Under the pieces are notes generated by a model. That model was not told the origin of the DNA, made no database searches, and saw nothing but the letters and a program-made list of their open reading frames with translations. Positions 51,318-59,635 of a DNA stretch of 64,000 bases are shown here, piece by piece; the first letter of the stretch is position 1; the number at the start of each line of letters is the position of its first letter. Source of the DNA: Streptomyces brasiliensis (lineage in GTDB: Bacteria; Actinomycetota; Actinomycetes; Streptomycetales; Streptomycetaceae). The translations under genes and the position numbers were made by a program. The stretch spans positions 57,360 through 121,359 of the forward strand of contig NZ_BMQA01000024.1 in NCBI RefSeq assembly GCF_014647875.1. Reading direction: 5' to 3'.

Positions 51318-52763
51318 TCACAGGCTCCCCCGGTAGGGGACCGGGCCGACGACGGAGACGTCGGTCGGGCGCCCGCTCGTGTCGATGCGGTAGATCCCGT
51401 CGTTCGCGACGAAGAACTCCGGCACCTCGGGGTAGCGCAGCCCTTCGGGGAGCGGTTCGCGATCGGTCCAGGAGAAGAACTCCCGGGCGAACACCGCCCG
51501 GTCCTTGCGCCCGTAGATGAACAGGTCGCCCGCCGTCAGCGGGCTGCGGATGCACCAGTGCGGGCCGTGTTCGGCCCAGTAGGCGCGGTCGCTCACCAGC
51601 ACGGACTGCCGGTCCCAGGCCGCGAAGGTGCGGTCCCAGAAGTCGTCGGTCACGCCGAGCCGGGACACCAGGAACATCAGGTCGTGCGCGTGCCACGCGG
51701 TGCTGGGCGCGAGATCGGCTTCGTTGTGCCAGCCGCTGGCGGAGGCGAAGTACCCGGCAGGCGTCTGGTAACGGGCGTAGGTCGCCAGGCAGCGGGCGAC
51801 GAAGTCCTCCAGCTCGCTGTCGGCGCCCTCGGCGAGGACGGTTTCGATGCCGTGCAGGGTGAGCCCCATGCCGGCGATCAGCATCGGGGTATCGGTCTTG
51901 TGGGCCCGGCTGTCCTTCACGTACCAGTACCGGTGGTAGCGGGTGGCGCTCTCGGTGTCGGTCCACGCGGAGCGGGCCACGTGCCGGCACAGCCGCCGGG
52001 CCTCGTCCAGGAAGTCCGCGCGGCCGTAACGCCGGGCGCCGAGGACGAGGGGGACGATCATGAGGCCGTAGTACTCGGCGGGTTCCAGGATGCCGCCCCG
52101 CTCGCGGTCCTCGACCGTGCGGAAGGTGCCCGAGCTGCTCGCGTCGGGAACCCCGCGGTGGTGGAAGAGCTCGATCAGGGTGTCGAGGTCCTCGGGGATC
52201 TCCTTGACGAACGTGGTGTCGTCGCTGAGTTCGGAGTACAGCAGCTTCACCCATACCCGGGCGTATTCCTGGTTGCAGGTGCCCGTCCTGCCTGGGCGAC
52301 CGCCGCCGTAGATCCGGCAGGCGTCGAGGTTGCGGCGGACGGCGCGCAGGGCGTCGGCCACCTCCTCCTCGGGCAGCAGGTGCCGTGCATGGTCGAGCGC
52401 CAGGAGCAGTCCGAGGGCTCCGACCGCGTTGTGGATGAGCCCGGAGGTCGCCGACTCCCCGACCTGGAAGCCGATGTGACGGAACTGACCGTCGGACTGC
52501 ACGCGGGTGGCCTGGTGGCGCAGCACGCTGCGCAGCAGCGCGAGGGCCCGCTCGTCAGGATCGCGGGCGAGGGCCTGGGCCCAAGCTCCCGCCGCGGGCG
52601 CGGAGAAAGCCGCGTGGCCGCTGGTGAAGTCGAGAAACGTGAAGGGGTTGGTACCCCACACGCTGTGGTTGTGGAATCCGTTGATCGCCCCCTCGGGAGT
52701 CACCCAGGTCCGCATCCACCGGGACAGGGCGCCGACGTCCGGCAGGGCCGTCTCATGTTTCAT
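51318..52763 (-). CDS. Uncharacterised alpha/alpha-barrel-like protein
   Basis: This 481-residue cytosolic protein lacks a signal peptide and is not from a family I recognise with confidence. It is rich in helices and aromatic residues (GFHNHSVWGTNPFTFLDFTSGH, FRHIGFQVGESATSGLIHNA, GGRPGRTGTCNQEYARVWVKLLY, GWHNEADLAPSTAWHAHDLMFLV), a pattern seen in six- or seven-hairpin glycosidases and lyases. It sits between the hydroxyacid dehydrogenase and the binding-protein genes, with 71 and 75 bp gaps, so it probably cleaves the imported oligosaccharide. Confidence 0.6.
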   Translation of the reverse strand: MKHETALPDVGALSRWMRTWVTPEGAINGFHNHSVWGTNPFTFLDFTSGHAAFSAPAAGAWAQALARDPDERALALLRSVLRHQATRVQSDGQFRHIGFQVGESATSGLIHNAVGALGLLLALDHARHLLPEEEVADALRAVRRNLDACRIYGGGRPGRTGTCNQEYARVWVKLLYSELSDDTTFVKEIPEDLDTLIELFHHRGVPDASSSGTFRTVEDRERGGILEPAEYYGLMIVPLVLGARRYGRADFLDEARRLCRHVARSAWTDTESATRYHRYWYVKDSRAHKTDTPMLIAGMGLTLHGIETVLAEGADSELEDFVARCLATYARYQTPAGYFASASGWHNEADLAPSTAWHAHDLMFLVSRLGVTDDFWDRTFAAWDRQSVLVSDRAYWAEHGPHWCIRSPLTAGDLFIYGRKDRAVFAREFFSWTDREPLPEGLRYPEVPEFFVANDGIYRIDTSGRPTDVSVVGPVPYRGSL

Positions 52764-52838
52764 GGTCGTCCTTCCAGGCCGTCTCAGGCCGTCGCCTTGT
52801 GCGCGACGGCGAGCAGCGCGGTGTCGATTCGGTAGACG

Positions 52839-53900
52839 TCAGCGGCGTGCCGACACGGCGAGGTCGTCGGGGTGGGCGAACGGCTCGCCCGCGGCGAACC
52901 GCGCCACCTCCGCGACCACGCTGTCGCCCAGGCGTCGCAGCTCGCGTCCCATCGAGCCAGCGATGTGCGGGGTGAGGACCACGTTGGGCAGGTCCCACAA
53001 CACGCTGGCACGCGGGAGCGGTTCGGGATCCGTGACGTCGAGGACGGCCGAGATGCGGCCGGTGCGCAACTCCGCGACGAGGGCGTCCTGATCCACGACC
53101 GCGCCGCGCGCGGTGTTGACGAGGGTGGCGCCGTCGGGCATCAGGGCGAGCTGCCGGGTGGCGATCTGTCCCCGGGTGGCGGGGGTGAGCGGCTGGTGCA
53201 ACGAGACGACGTCGGCGGCCGCCATGAGGGCGTCCAGGGGAAGCAGCCGGGCGCCGAGGCGCTGGGCCTCCTCCTCGGGAAGGGTGGGGTCGTGCAGGAC
53301 GACGTCCAGGTCGAAGGGGCGCAGCAGGTCGAGCACGGCCCGGCCGACGTGCGAGGCGCCCACGATCCCGACAGTGCGGGCGTAGTTGCCGATGTCGGCC
53401 GTCGCCGACCGGTCGGGGGCTGCCCGATGCTCGCGGTAGTGGCGTTCGGCGGCGAAGGCTCGCTTGCCCGACAGCAGGATCGTCGCGAGCGTGTACTCGG
53501 CGACCGGTACGGCGTTGGCCCGGCGGGCGTGCGAGGCGACGACGCCGCGCGCGGCCAGGGCTGCCGGGTCCTCCAGACAGGTGGCCGCGACACCACCCGC
53601 ATAGACGACGGCGCGCAGGCGCGTCGCGCGGGCCGCCTGCTCAGCGGTGATCACGGGAGCGTCCCAGCCGGCCACGAGGATCTCGGTACGGGCGAGTTCG
53701 CTCTGCGCGGCCTCGTCGTCGAGGCTCGTGAGTACGAGGCCGGGGTCGATGTCGGCGACGCGGCGCAGTTCGGTGAGCGCCCGCTCGTCGAAGAGTTCCC
53801 CGACGAGCGAGGCGGGGTTCATGGCGAAGGTGGCCCGCGGCAGCGGGAGCCCGTCGGCGGATCGGCTCGCTGCCCTGGTCGTCGCCTGTCCGCCCGTCAC
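52839..53900 (-). CDS. D-2-hydroxyacid dehydrogenase family protein
   Basis: This 353-residue protein has the family plan: RTVGIVGASHVGRAVLDLL for NAD binding (GASHVG replaces the more common GxGxxG form), NTARGAVVDQDAL with the catalytic Arg, DVTDPEPLP with the Glu and LTPHIAGSM with the His. It probably reduces or oxidises a sugar-derived 2-keto or 2-hydroxy acid. GTG 53900 overlaps the stop of the dehydratase gene (GTGA), so their products are made together. An ATG at about 53822 is a less likely start. Confidence 0.82.
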   Translation of the reverse strand: MTGGQATTRAASRSADGLPLPRATFAMNPASLVGELFDERALTELRRVADIDPGLVLTSLDDEAAQSELARTEILVAGWDAPVITAEQAARATRLRAVVYAGGVAATCLEDPAALAARGVVASHARRANAVPVAEYTLATILLSGKRAFAAERHYREHRAAPDRSATADIGNYARTVGIVGASHVGRAVLDLLRPFDLDVVLHDPTLPEEEAQRLGARLLPLDALMAAADVVSLHQPLTPATRGQIATRQLALMPDGATLVNTARGAVVDQDALVAELRTGRISAVLDVTDPEPLPRASVLWDLPNVVLTPHIAGSMGRELRRLGDSVVAEVARFAAGEPFAHPDDLAVSARR

Positions 53901-55132
53901 GAGGTCACGCTCGTCGTCGGGGCGGTGTTCGCGGCGTCGGCCGCGGGCCGTAGCGGCGCATGCTGTGCACACGGGGTACCGGTGCGCGGGCGATCGGTCT
54001 TCGGCACCAGGCGCAGCCCGGCGTCGGCCGGCCGGACGTGGGGCCCGTCGGGATGGGACCAGTCGCCCGTCTCGGCCAGTGTCATGATGGTCTCCTCGTC
54101 GACGGTGATGCCGAGTCCGGGGCTGTCGCCGAGCACGATGCCCCCGTCGGTTACGGTGTGATCGGCGGTCAGTCCCACCGGCAGGTTCAGGTCCTGGACC
54201 TCGATGGCCAGGTGGTTGGGGGCGGCCGCGGCGGCGTGCGCGAGTGGATCGGCGTTGTACCCGACCGGGCTGACGGGCAGGTCGTGGCCGTGGGCGAGTG
54301 CCGCGACCCGCAGGAAGTGGGTGATGCCCCAGACGCTCGCGGGCTGTACGACTTGGACGGCGTCACGCATCAGCAGCAGACGGAACTGTTCGAGACCGGT
54401 GAGGTTCTCGCCCGTGGCGACCGCCGCGCGCGCGGACCGGCTGACGGCACGGTGGCCGGCCACGTCCCAGCGGCGGACCGGTTCCTCGATCCAGGTGAGC
54501 TCGACCTGTTCCTCGATCTTCGCCAGCAGCCGGGTCGCCTCATGGCGGCCCCAGCTCTCGTTGACATCCAGCATCATCGCCGGGGAGGGGTTGTTGGCGC
54601 GCAACACGTCGGCCACGAGGCGCAGTCGGCTGACGTCCCGCTCACTGTCGAGGCCACCCTTGATCTTCGCGGCGGTGAACCCCCGCTCCGCCCAGCACTC
54701 GTACAGGGCGACCAGTTCCTCGTCGGACAGGGCGATGTCGAGACCTGAGGCGTAGCCGGGCACGAAGCGGTCGGCGGCGCCGAGCGTGCGCCACAGCGGC
54801 TCGTCGGCGAGCTTGCCCTTGAGGTCCCACAGCGCCATGTCCAGGGCGCCGATGGTGCCGAAGGTGGCACCTCCGTGGCCGGTCTTGAAGGTGTGGGCCA
54901 ACATGCGGTCATACAGGGCCGTGACGGCGCGGGGGTCCTGTCCCTCCAGGGCGGGGAAGACGCGGGCCGCGTCCGCGTGGGCTCCGAGGCCCACACCGAC
55001 GGCTCCGCCGTCCGTCTCCAGCAGAACGACGGGTACCTCCGTCACACCGTCCGCGATGACCCCGTTCGCGTCACCGACCGGGCGTCCCCACCGGTGGACG
55101 GTCGTCAGACTTCGATATCCCGTGATCTTCAT
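53897..55132 (-). CDS. Enolase-superfamily sugar-acid dehydratase (second copy)
   Basis: This 411-residue protein parallels the dehydratase at 41647-42837: KITGYRSLTTVHRWGRPVGDANG, GHGGATFGTIGALDMALWDLKGK, AAKIKGG, MLDVNES, WIEEP, TGENLTGL and PVSPVGYN. The metal and lysine motifs are intact. It likely dehydrates a related sugar acid, not necessarily fuconate. It is the first gene of a six-gene operon ending with the sugar transporter and is divergent from a GntR gene, repeating the design of the fucose locus. Confidence 0.82.
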   Translation of the reverse strand: MKITGYRSLTTVHRWGRPVGDANGVIADGVTEVPVVLLETDGGAVGVGLGAHADAARVFPALEGQDPRAVTALYDRMLAHTFKTGHGGATFGTIGALDMALWDLKGKLADEPLWRTLGAADRFVPGYASGLDIALSDEELVALYECWAERGFTAAKIKGGLDSERDVSRLRLVADVLRANNPSPAMMLDVNESWGRHEATRLLAKIEEQVELTWIEEPVRRWDVAGHRAVSRSARAAVATGENLTGLEQFRLLLMRDAVQVVQPASVWGITHFLRVAALAHGHDLPVSPVGYNADPLAHAAAAAPNHLAIEVQDLNLPVGLTADHTVTDGGIVLGDSPGLGITVDEETIMTLAETGDWSHPDGPHVRPADAGLRLVPKTDRPRTGTPCAQHAPLRPAADAANTAPTTSVTS

Positions 55133-55261
55133 ACGCAGCGCTCCATGCCGTCACGGCACTCCTCGGCCGCAACAAAGAAAAGAGGGAAGGAGAAACGCCC
55201 GCGGTCCGTTGCCGGTCGGCGGGCCTCGTGACTTCGCTGCCCCCACAAGCGCGGTGGTAAC

Positions 55262-55283
55262 TTATCATACAACTTATCGGTCA
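55262..55283. promoter_or_regulatory. GTCATA-related site between the second dehydratase and GntR genes
   Basis: TTATCATACAACTTATCGGTCA (55262-55283) aligns with TTGTCATACAAGTGACGTCA at 43185 and TGTCATAGAAGTTACGTCA at 61823, with a one-base insertion and several changes. It lies 130 bp before the dehydratase start and 119 bp before the regulator. The rest of 55133-55401 has no gene. Confidence 0.5.
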
Positions 55284-55401
55284 ACAAGGCTGCGCTAGCC
55301 TGGCCCGTCTGGTGACGATGCAGTGAATTCCTCGCCCGGGGCGAGGTGTTGGCACCCGACACCCAGTGGCGCACTACGACAACGATGGAGCGCTCTCAAC
55401 G

Positions 55402-56142
55402 ATGAGTAACCTACCCTCGGTCCCGACGACGTCTGCTCCCCCGCGACGGAACCGGCCCCCGCTGGCCGCAGCTGTAGTGCAGAACCTCGCCATGGCGATC
55501 GTGACGAAGGAGTATCCGAGCGGCACCGCACTGCCTCCCGCCGGCACCCTCTGTGAAATGTTCGAGGTCAGCCGTACGGTCATCCGCGAGGCCACCACCG
55601 CGCTCGCGGAGAAGGGACTGGTGAGCACGCGCCAGGGCTGGGGCACCGTCGTCCTGGACCAGAGCCACTGGAACCTGCTCGACCCGCTGATCCTCGACGG
55701 GCTCTTCCGGCGCCACGACCGTCTGCGCTTTCTCGACAACCTGATCCAGATCCGGATCAACCTGGAGTGCCCCATGGCGTCCTCGGCCGCGGACCGGCTC
55801 ACCGAAGAGGACACCGCCCGACTCACCGAGCACCTGGAGTCCATGGCCGGTCTCCTGGACGACGCCGAGGCCTACGCGGCGGCGGACATCGCGTTCCACA
55901 ACATCATCCACCAGATCTCGCAGGACGCCTTCGGCCGGGCGATCGTCGCCAACATCCAGTCCAAGGCGCTCAATTCCGCGCAGTACAGCGGCAATCCGAA
56001 GCGCGCGGACCTGGACGCGACGCACGCCGCGCACATCCGCATCCACGAGGCGATCCTCGCCGGTGACGCCGAGGCGGCCGCAGCGGCCATGCGGAACCAC
56101 ATCACCCAGTCCTGGTCGCGACGCCGCCCCCGCGGAGAGTGA
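55402..56142 (+). CDS. GntR/FadR-family transcriptional regulator (second copy)
   Basis: This 246-residue protein has a winged helix (LAAAVVQNLAMAIVTKEYPSGTALPPAGTLCEMFEVSRTVIREATTALAEKGLVSTRQGWGTVV) and an FCD domain with AADIAFHNIIHQISQD and THAAHIRIHEAILAGD. The domain plan and the SWSRRRP tail match the GntR at 43283, so the two are paralogues. ATG 55402 was chosen; a GTG at 55366 would add 12 residues. It should repress the divergent dehydratase/transporter operon. Confidence 0.85.
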   Translation: MSNLPSVPTTSAPPRRNRPPLAAAVVQNLAMAIVTKEYPSGTALPPAGTLCEMFEVSRTVIREATTALAEKGLVSTRQGWGTVVLDQSHWNLLDPLILDGLFRRHDRLRFLDNLIQIRINLECPMASSAADRLTEEDTARLTEHLESMAGLLDDAEAYAAADIAFHNIIHQISQDAFGRAIVANIQSKALNSAQYSGNPKRADLDATHAAHIRIHEAILAGDAEAAAAAMRNHITQSWSRRRPRGE

Positions 56143-56289
56143 GGCCCTCGCCTCAGCTCCAGGGTCAAACCTTGAGGCGGAACGGGCGACGGCGCCTGCG
56201 GCCTCAACGGTGATGACCGTCCGGCCCGTAGCCCGACGGTCATCGAGCGCGGCCCGCTCCCGCCCGGGGTCGGGGCACTTCTCCAGCAT

Positions 56290-56475
56290 CCGGTCCACCA
56301 GACCGGTGCGCACCGCGCCATCTGGCACATGCTCACCCGCGACGCCGAGTACCACGACCCCAGAGGCGACTGCTTCATCCAGCGAACCGGCCGAGCCCGG
56401 CAGACCCGCCCCCAGGTCAGCGAGCTCGACGTACTCGGCCATCACATGCCCCTCCAATCAAGGCAAGTGGCCTGA
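56290..56475 (+). pseudogene. IS110-like transposase C-terminal fragment
   Basis: A plus-strand frame reads HRAIWHMLTRDAEYHDPRGD, CFIQRTGRARQTRPQVSELDVLGHHM to a stop at 56473, resembling the final block of IS110-type transposases (AIWHxLxxxxEYxDLGxDYF, then xxLGxxV). The catalytic DEDD and serine regions are absent. It is a remnant between the GntR and DUF4432 genes. Nothing else was recognised in 56143-56562. Confidence 0.45.
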
Positions 56476-56562
56476 TCTGCGGGGACGGTCGACTTTCGAA
56501 GCAGAGTCCCGGTGCTCGCAAAGGGCGCGAACAGTGAAAGCGGGTAGGGCTGAAGGCGACGC

Positions 56563-57669
56563 TCAGCGCGTGGCGGTGATTCCGCCGAAGCGGAACACAC
56601 TGTCGTAGCTGCGCTGCTGACCATGAGCCAGCCAGATCATGCTGCCGTCCTCGCGTGCCGCCGCGTCACCTGCCACCGCATGGGTGGAGGGTTCCAGACC
56701 GACCGCCCAGCCGCCCTCGCGCAGGTTCAGCCACTGGAAGAAGTGCGGGAACGCGGCCGCGTCCACGTCGAGTTCGAAGGACTGGCCGAGCGCTTCGTTG
56801 ACCAGTGCCACGCGGTGCCGACCCTGTTCGTCGGCGACGAGGCGGTGCTCGTAGACCTGCTCGACGAAGCCTGGCAGCGGCTGATCGAAACACAGATGGT
56901 CGACGCCCTGTTCGGCCACGCTGTCGCTCTGCCACACGGTGGCGTCGATGTCGGCGACGAAGCGGGTGCCGCTGTCGAGGAAGGGCCAGCCCACGTTCAC
57001 GTGGTACAGGAACATGTGGGGAGTGGGGTCGAAGCCGGCGTTGGTGACCACGTCGTGCAGCCGGATCTCGGTGCCGCCCAGGTCGGCCTCGATACGGCGC
57101 CGCAGCGTCAGGTGCTCTCCGAAGTTGGTGGCCTGCGTCACCTCGCCCTCGGCCCACAGCACGCACCGGTCCTCGCTCGTCCACTCGTGGCCGTAACCGA
57201 TCAGCCGGGCGGGAATATTGGCGACGCGGCCGTGCAGTCCGTGCCGGACGGTGGGCCGCGGTGGGTAGCGGTAGTGCCCCGCGTCGACATCGCCGCCAAA
57301 TAGCGTGTGGTCGAGGCCCGCGGTGACCACCAGCCCCGACATGCTGCGCAGCCAGGACAGGCCCTCCTCGTCCGCGTTCTCGTGCAGCCCCGGATGGCGA
57401 AAGCCGGTGCGCGAGCGCCAGCCGACCGACACGCCGTCCATCTCGGCCAGGCCGATGTCCATGGCCCGGTCGACGAGGACGTCGAAGCGCAGTCCACCTC
57501 CGGTGGTGAACTCCAGGGCGCGCACACCCCGTTCAACGCCGTCGTCCAGGACGACCGCGCGGATGCCTCCGTACGCGCTGGTCTCCCCGGCGTGCCGGGC
57601 GATGTCGAGTCGGCCCGGCACCGGCCGCCGATGCGTCTGTGCGCCGCCTGTTTCGTGGTGCCCGCTCAC
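56563..57669 (-). CDS. DUF4432 (aldose 1-epimerase-like) protein
   Basis: This 368-residue protein belongs to the galactose-mutarotase-like beta-sandwich DUF4432: RALEFTTGGGLRFDVLVDRAMDIG, RTGFRHPGLHENADEEGLSWLRSMSGLVVTAGLDHT, LHGRVANIPARLIGY and MFLYHVNVGWPFLDSGTRF. It may interconvert anomers or ring forms of an imported sugar. GTG 57669 overlaps the SDR stop, so it is the last gene of the five-gene CoA operon. No signal peptide is seen. Confidence 0.82.
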   Translation of the reverse strand: MSGHHETGGAQTHRRPVPGRLDIARHAGETSAYGGIRAVVLDDGVERGVRALEFTTGGGLRFDVLVDRAMDIGLAEMDGVSVGWRSRTGFRHPGLHENADEEGLSWLRSMSGLVVTAGLDHTLFGGDVDAGHYRYPPRPTVRHGLHGRVANIPARLIGYGHEWTSEDRCVLWAEGEVTQATNFGEHLTLRRRIEADLGGTEIRLHDVVTNAGFDPTPHMFLYHVNVGWPFLDSGTRFVADIDATVWQSDSVAEQGVDHLCFDQPLPGFVEQVYEHRLVADEQGRHRVALVNEALGQSFELDVDAAAFPHFFQWLNLREGGWAVGLEPSTHAVAGDAAAREDGSMIWLAHGQQRSYDSVFRFGGITATR

Positions 57670-58409
57670 GCCATCACCCATCCGCCGTTGACCTCGATCG
57701 TCTGACCAGTCACGAAGGACGCGTCCGGGCCGGTCAGAAAGGACACCACTGCCGCGAGCTCGTCGGGACTGCCGCGCCGTTTGAGCGCCTGCCGCTGCAC
57801 GACCATCTCGCTGTAGGACTCGGGATCCTCGTGGATCTCTTCGGCGGCGGTCTTGAAGGCGCCGGGGGAGACCGCGTTCACGCGGACGCCGTGCGGTCCG
57901 AGCTCTCGCGCGAGGGCGCGGGTGAGGGCCACCGCGGCGCCCTTGGTGGCGGTGTAGGCGGCGAGGTCCTCCCAGCCGCCATGCATCGTGATCGAGGCGA
58001 TGTTCACGATGGACCGGTCGGCCTGTGGCGCGGCGACCATCTGCCGCGCGGCCTGCTGGGCGCACAGCCAGTAACCGCGCTGGTTGACCGTGTGGACCCG
58101 CTCGTACTCCGCGAGCGGCATCGTGAGGAAGGGCACGGCGGGGTAGACGGCCGCGTTGTTGACGAGGACGGTTGTGTCGCCGAGGCGCTCGCGAACGGCG
58201 TCGAAGAATGCGCTCACAGCCCGCTCGTCACGCAAGTCGACGTCTTGCGCAAAGGCGTCGGAGCCCTCGTCGGCCAGGGCGGAGGCCGTCTCGGCCAGGG
58301 ACGGTTCGTGGACGTCGACGACCGCCACGCTGTGCCCGTCGCGGGCCAGTCGCAGCGCGATCGAACGACCGAGGGCGCCACCGGCTCCGGTGACGACGGC
58401 AACACTCAT
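57666..58409 (-). CDS. Short-chain dehydrogenase/reductase
   Basis: This 247-residue SDR has TGAGGALG for cofactor binding, NNAA at about residues 84-87, Ser139, Tyr152 and Lys156 in the YTATK motif, and the TIEVNGGWVMA end. It should oxidise a hydroxyl of a sugar acid or CoA-linked intermediate. It overlaps both neighbours (ATGA and GTGA). It could take over the step lost with the two broken SDR genes of the fucose operon, but that is inference. Confidence 0.88.
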   Translation of the reverse strand: MSVAVVTGAGGALGRSIALRLARDGHSVAVVDVHEPSLAETASALADEGSDAFAQDVDLRDERAVSAFFDAVRERLGDTTVLVNNAAVYPAVPFLTMPLAEYERVHTVNQRGYWLCAQQAARQMVAAPQADRSIVNIASITMHGGWEDLAAYTATKGAAVALTRALARELGPHGVRVNAVSPGAFKTAAEEIHEDPESYSEMVVQRQALKRRGSPDELAAVVSFLTGPDASFVTGQTIEVNGGWVMA

Positions 58410-59635
58410 GACATCTCCTTAGCCGGCTCGAGGTCAGAGCGGGTACGGCGGCACAGGGCCGCGAAGTCGCGGTTGATCCGGTCGACGACACTGCGCGCGG
58501 AGCCGCCGTGCACAATGGCCTCGCGCACCAGCTCCGAGCCCTCGGCCTGAAGCCCTGTCCAGCCGGGCATGCGGGGCCGCACCCAGGCGGCCTCCAGGGT
58601 GGCGACGGTGGAGCCGTAGAAGCCGCCTCGGTCCGAGCTGGTGTGCGGCCCCGCCCACACCCCCCGGTGGGCGGCCTGGCCCCCGGCCGCGGGGACCAGT
58701 CCCGTCTGCACCTCGTCGCGGAGGTAGGCGGTCAGCCAGGCGCCCACTGCCGGATTGCCCTCGGCCCGGCGCGAGACGGCGAGGCCGGTTCCACCGAGGA
58801 CGCTGAGCGGTCCGCTGCCCCGCCGTCCCGGTGCGTCGGCCCATGCCAGAGCGTGCCCCGTAGTGGGCCGGGCGTAGGAGACGTAACCGTAGGCGAGCGG
58901 GCACCAGACAGGGCCGGGGCCTCCGGCTGCGATGGCCTCGTGCACCTGGATCGGGTCGAGCAGTGAGGTCTCCCGGTCACCCGCCCGGTGCACGGTCCGC
59001 AACAACTCCAGCGCCGCGACGGCCGACTCCTGAGGCAGCAGCTGCCGGACGCCGGCCGGCTCGGCAGACACCGGTTGGCCGGCCTCGCCGACAGCCGGCG
59101 ACTCCTGCACGCACATCGCCAGCAGGGTCAGCATCGCGTGCGGGCCGCCGAGGCAGAGTGTCACGCGGTACTCGGCCGCGACGTCGGGCACCTCCTCCCA
59201 GCGGGCGGGCACCGGTACGCGTGCGTCGCGCCGGTGCACTGCGACCTGTGCGGCGGCGTCGATCGGAACCGCCCACGTCCGGTCGCACATGCGGTAACTG
59301 GCAGCGCTGCGGCCGACGGTGGCGGCCAGCCAGGTCTCCAGTTGCCCGGCGTCGACGACCTCTTCGATCGGCAGCAGGGCGTCCGCTTCGATCGCCGCGC
59401 CGAGCCCTGGGTGGTCGATGACCATGACGTCGTATTCCCTGGCCAGTTCAGCGACGGGATGTGCCTCGAACGCGGACAGCGGCTGCCGGTGCCAGTCTAC
59501 GGCGGGCGCGTCGAATGCCTGCGCGAAGGCGTCGAGGGCACGGTGGCCCCGCGGGTGGTCCCAGGTCATGCCGGTCAGCGGCGCGCCACCCGGGTCGCGG
59601 GGGCGTGGGTCGGCGGCGGGCACGGCCTCGGTCAC
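58406..59635 (-). CDS. Solute-binding-protein-like protein without a signal peptide
   Basis: This 409-residue protein resembles family 1 sugar-binding proteins: LTGMTWDHPRGHRALDAFAQAF, EYDVMVIDHPGLGAAIEADALLPIEEVV, WAVPIDAAAQVAVHRRD, GGTGLAVSRRAEGNPAVGAWLTAY and YGSTVATLEAAWVRPRMPGW. But it has no signal or lipobox, and it is embedded between SDR and CoA-transferase genes with 4-bp overlaps and no permease genes. It is likely a cytosolic ligand-binding or chaperone protein for the pathway. The role is unknown. Confidence 0.75.
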   Translation of the reverse strand: MTEAVPAADPRPRDPGGAPLTGMTWDHPRGHRALDAFAQAFDAPAVDWHRQPLSAFEAHPVAELAREYDVMVIDHPGLGAAIEADALLPIEEVVDAGQLETWLAATVGRSAASYRMCDRTWAVPIDAAAQVAVHRRDARVPVPARWEEVPDVAAEYRVTLCLGGPHAMLTLLAMCVQESPAVGEAGQPVSAEPAGVRQLLPQESAVAALELLRTVHRAGDRETSLLDPIQVHEAIAAGGPGPVWCPLAYGYVSYARPTTGHALAWADAPGRRGSGPLSVLGGTGLAVSRRAEGNPAVGAWLTAYLRDEVQTGLVPAAGGQAAHRGVWAGPHTSSDRGGFYGSTVATLEAAWVRPRMPGWTGLQAEGSELVREAIVHGGSARSVVDRINRDFAALCRRTRSDLEPAKEMS

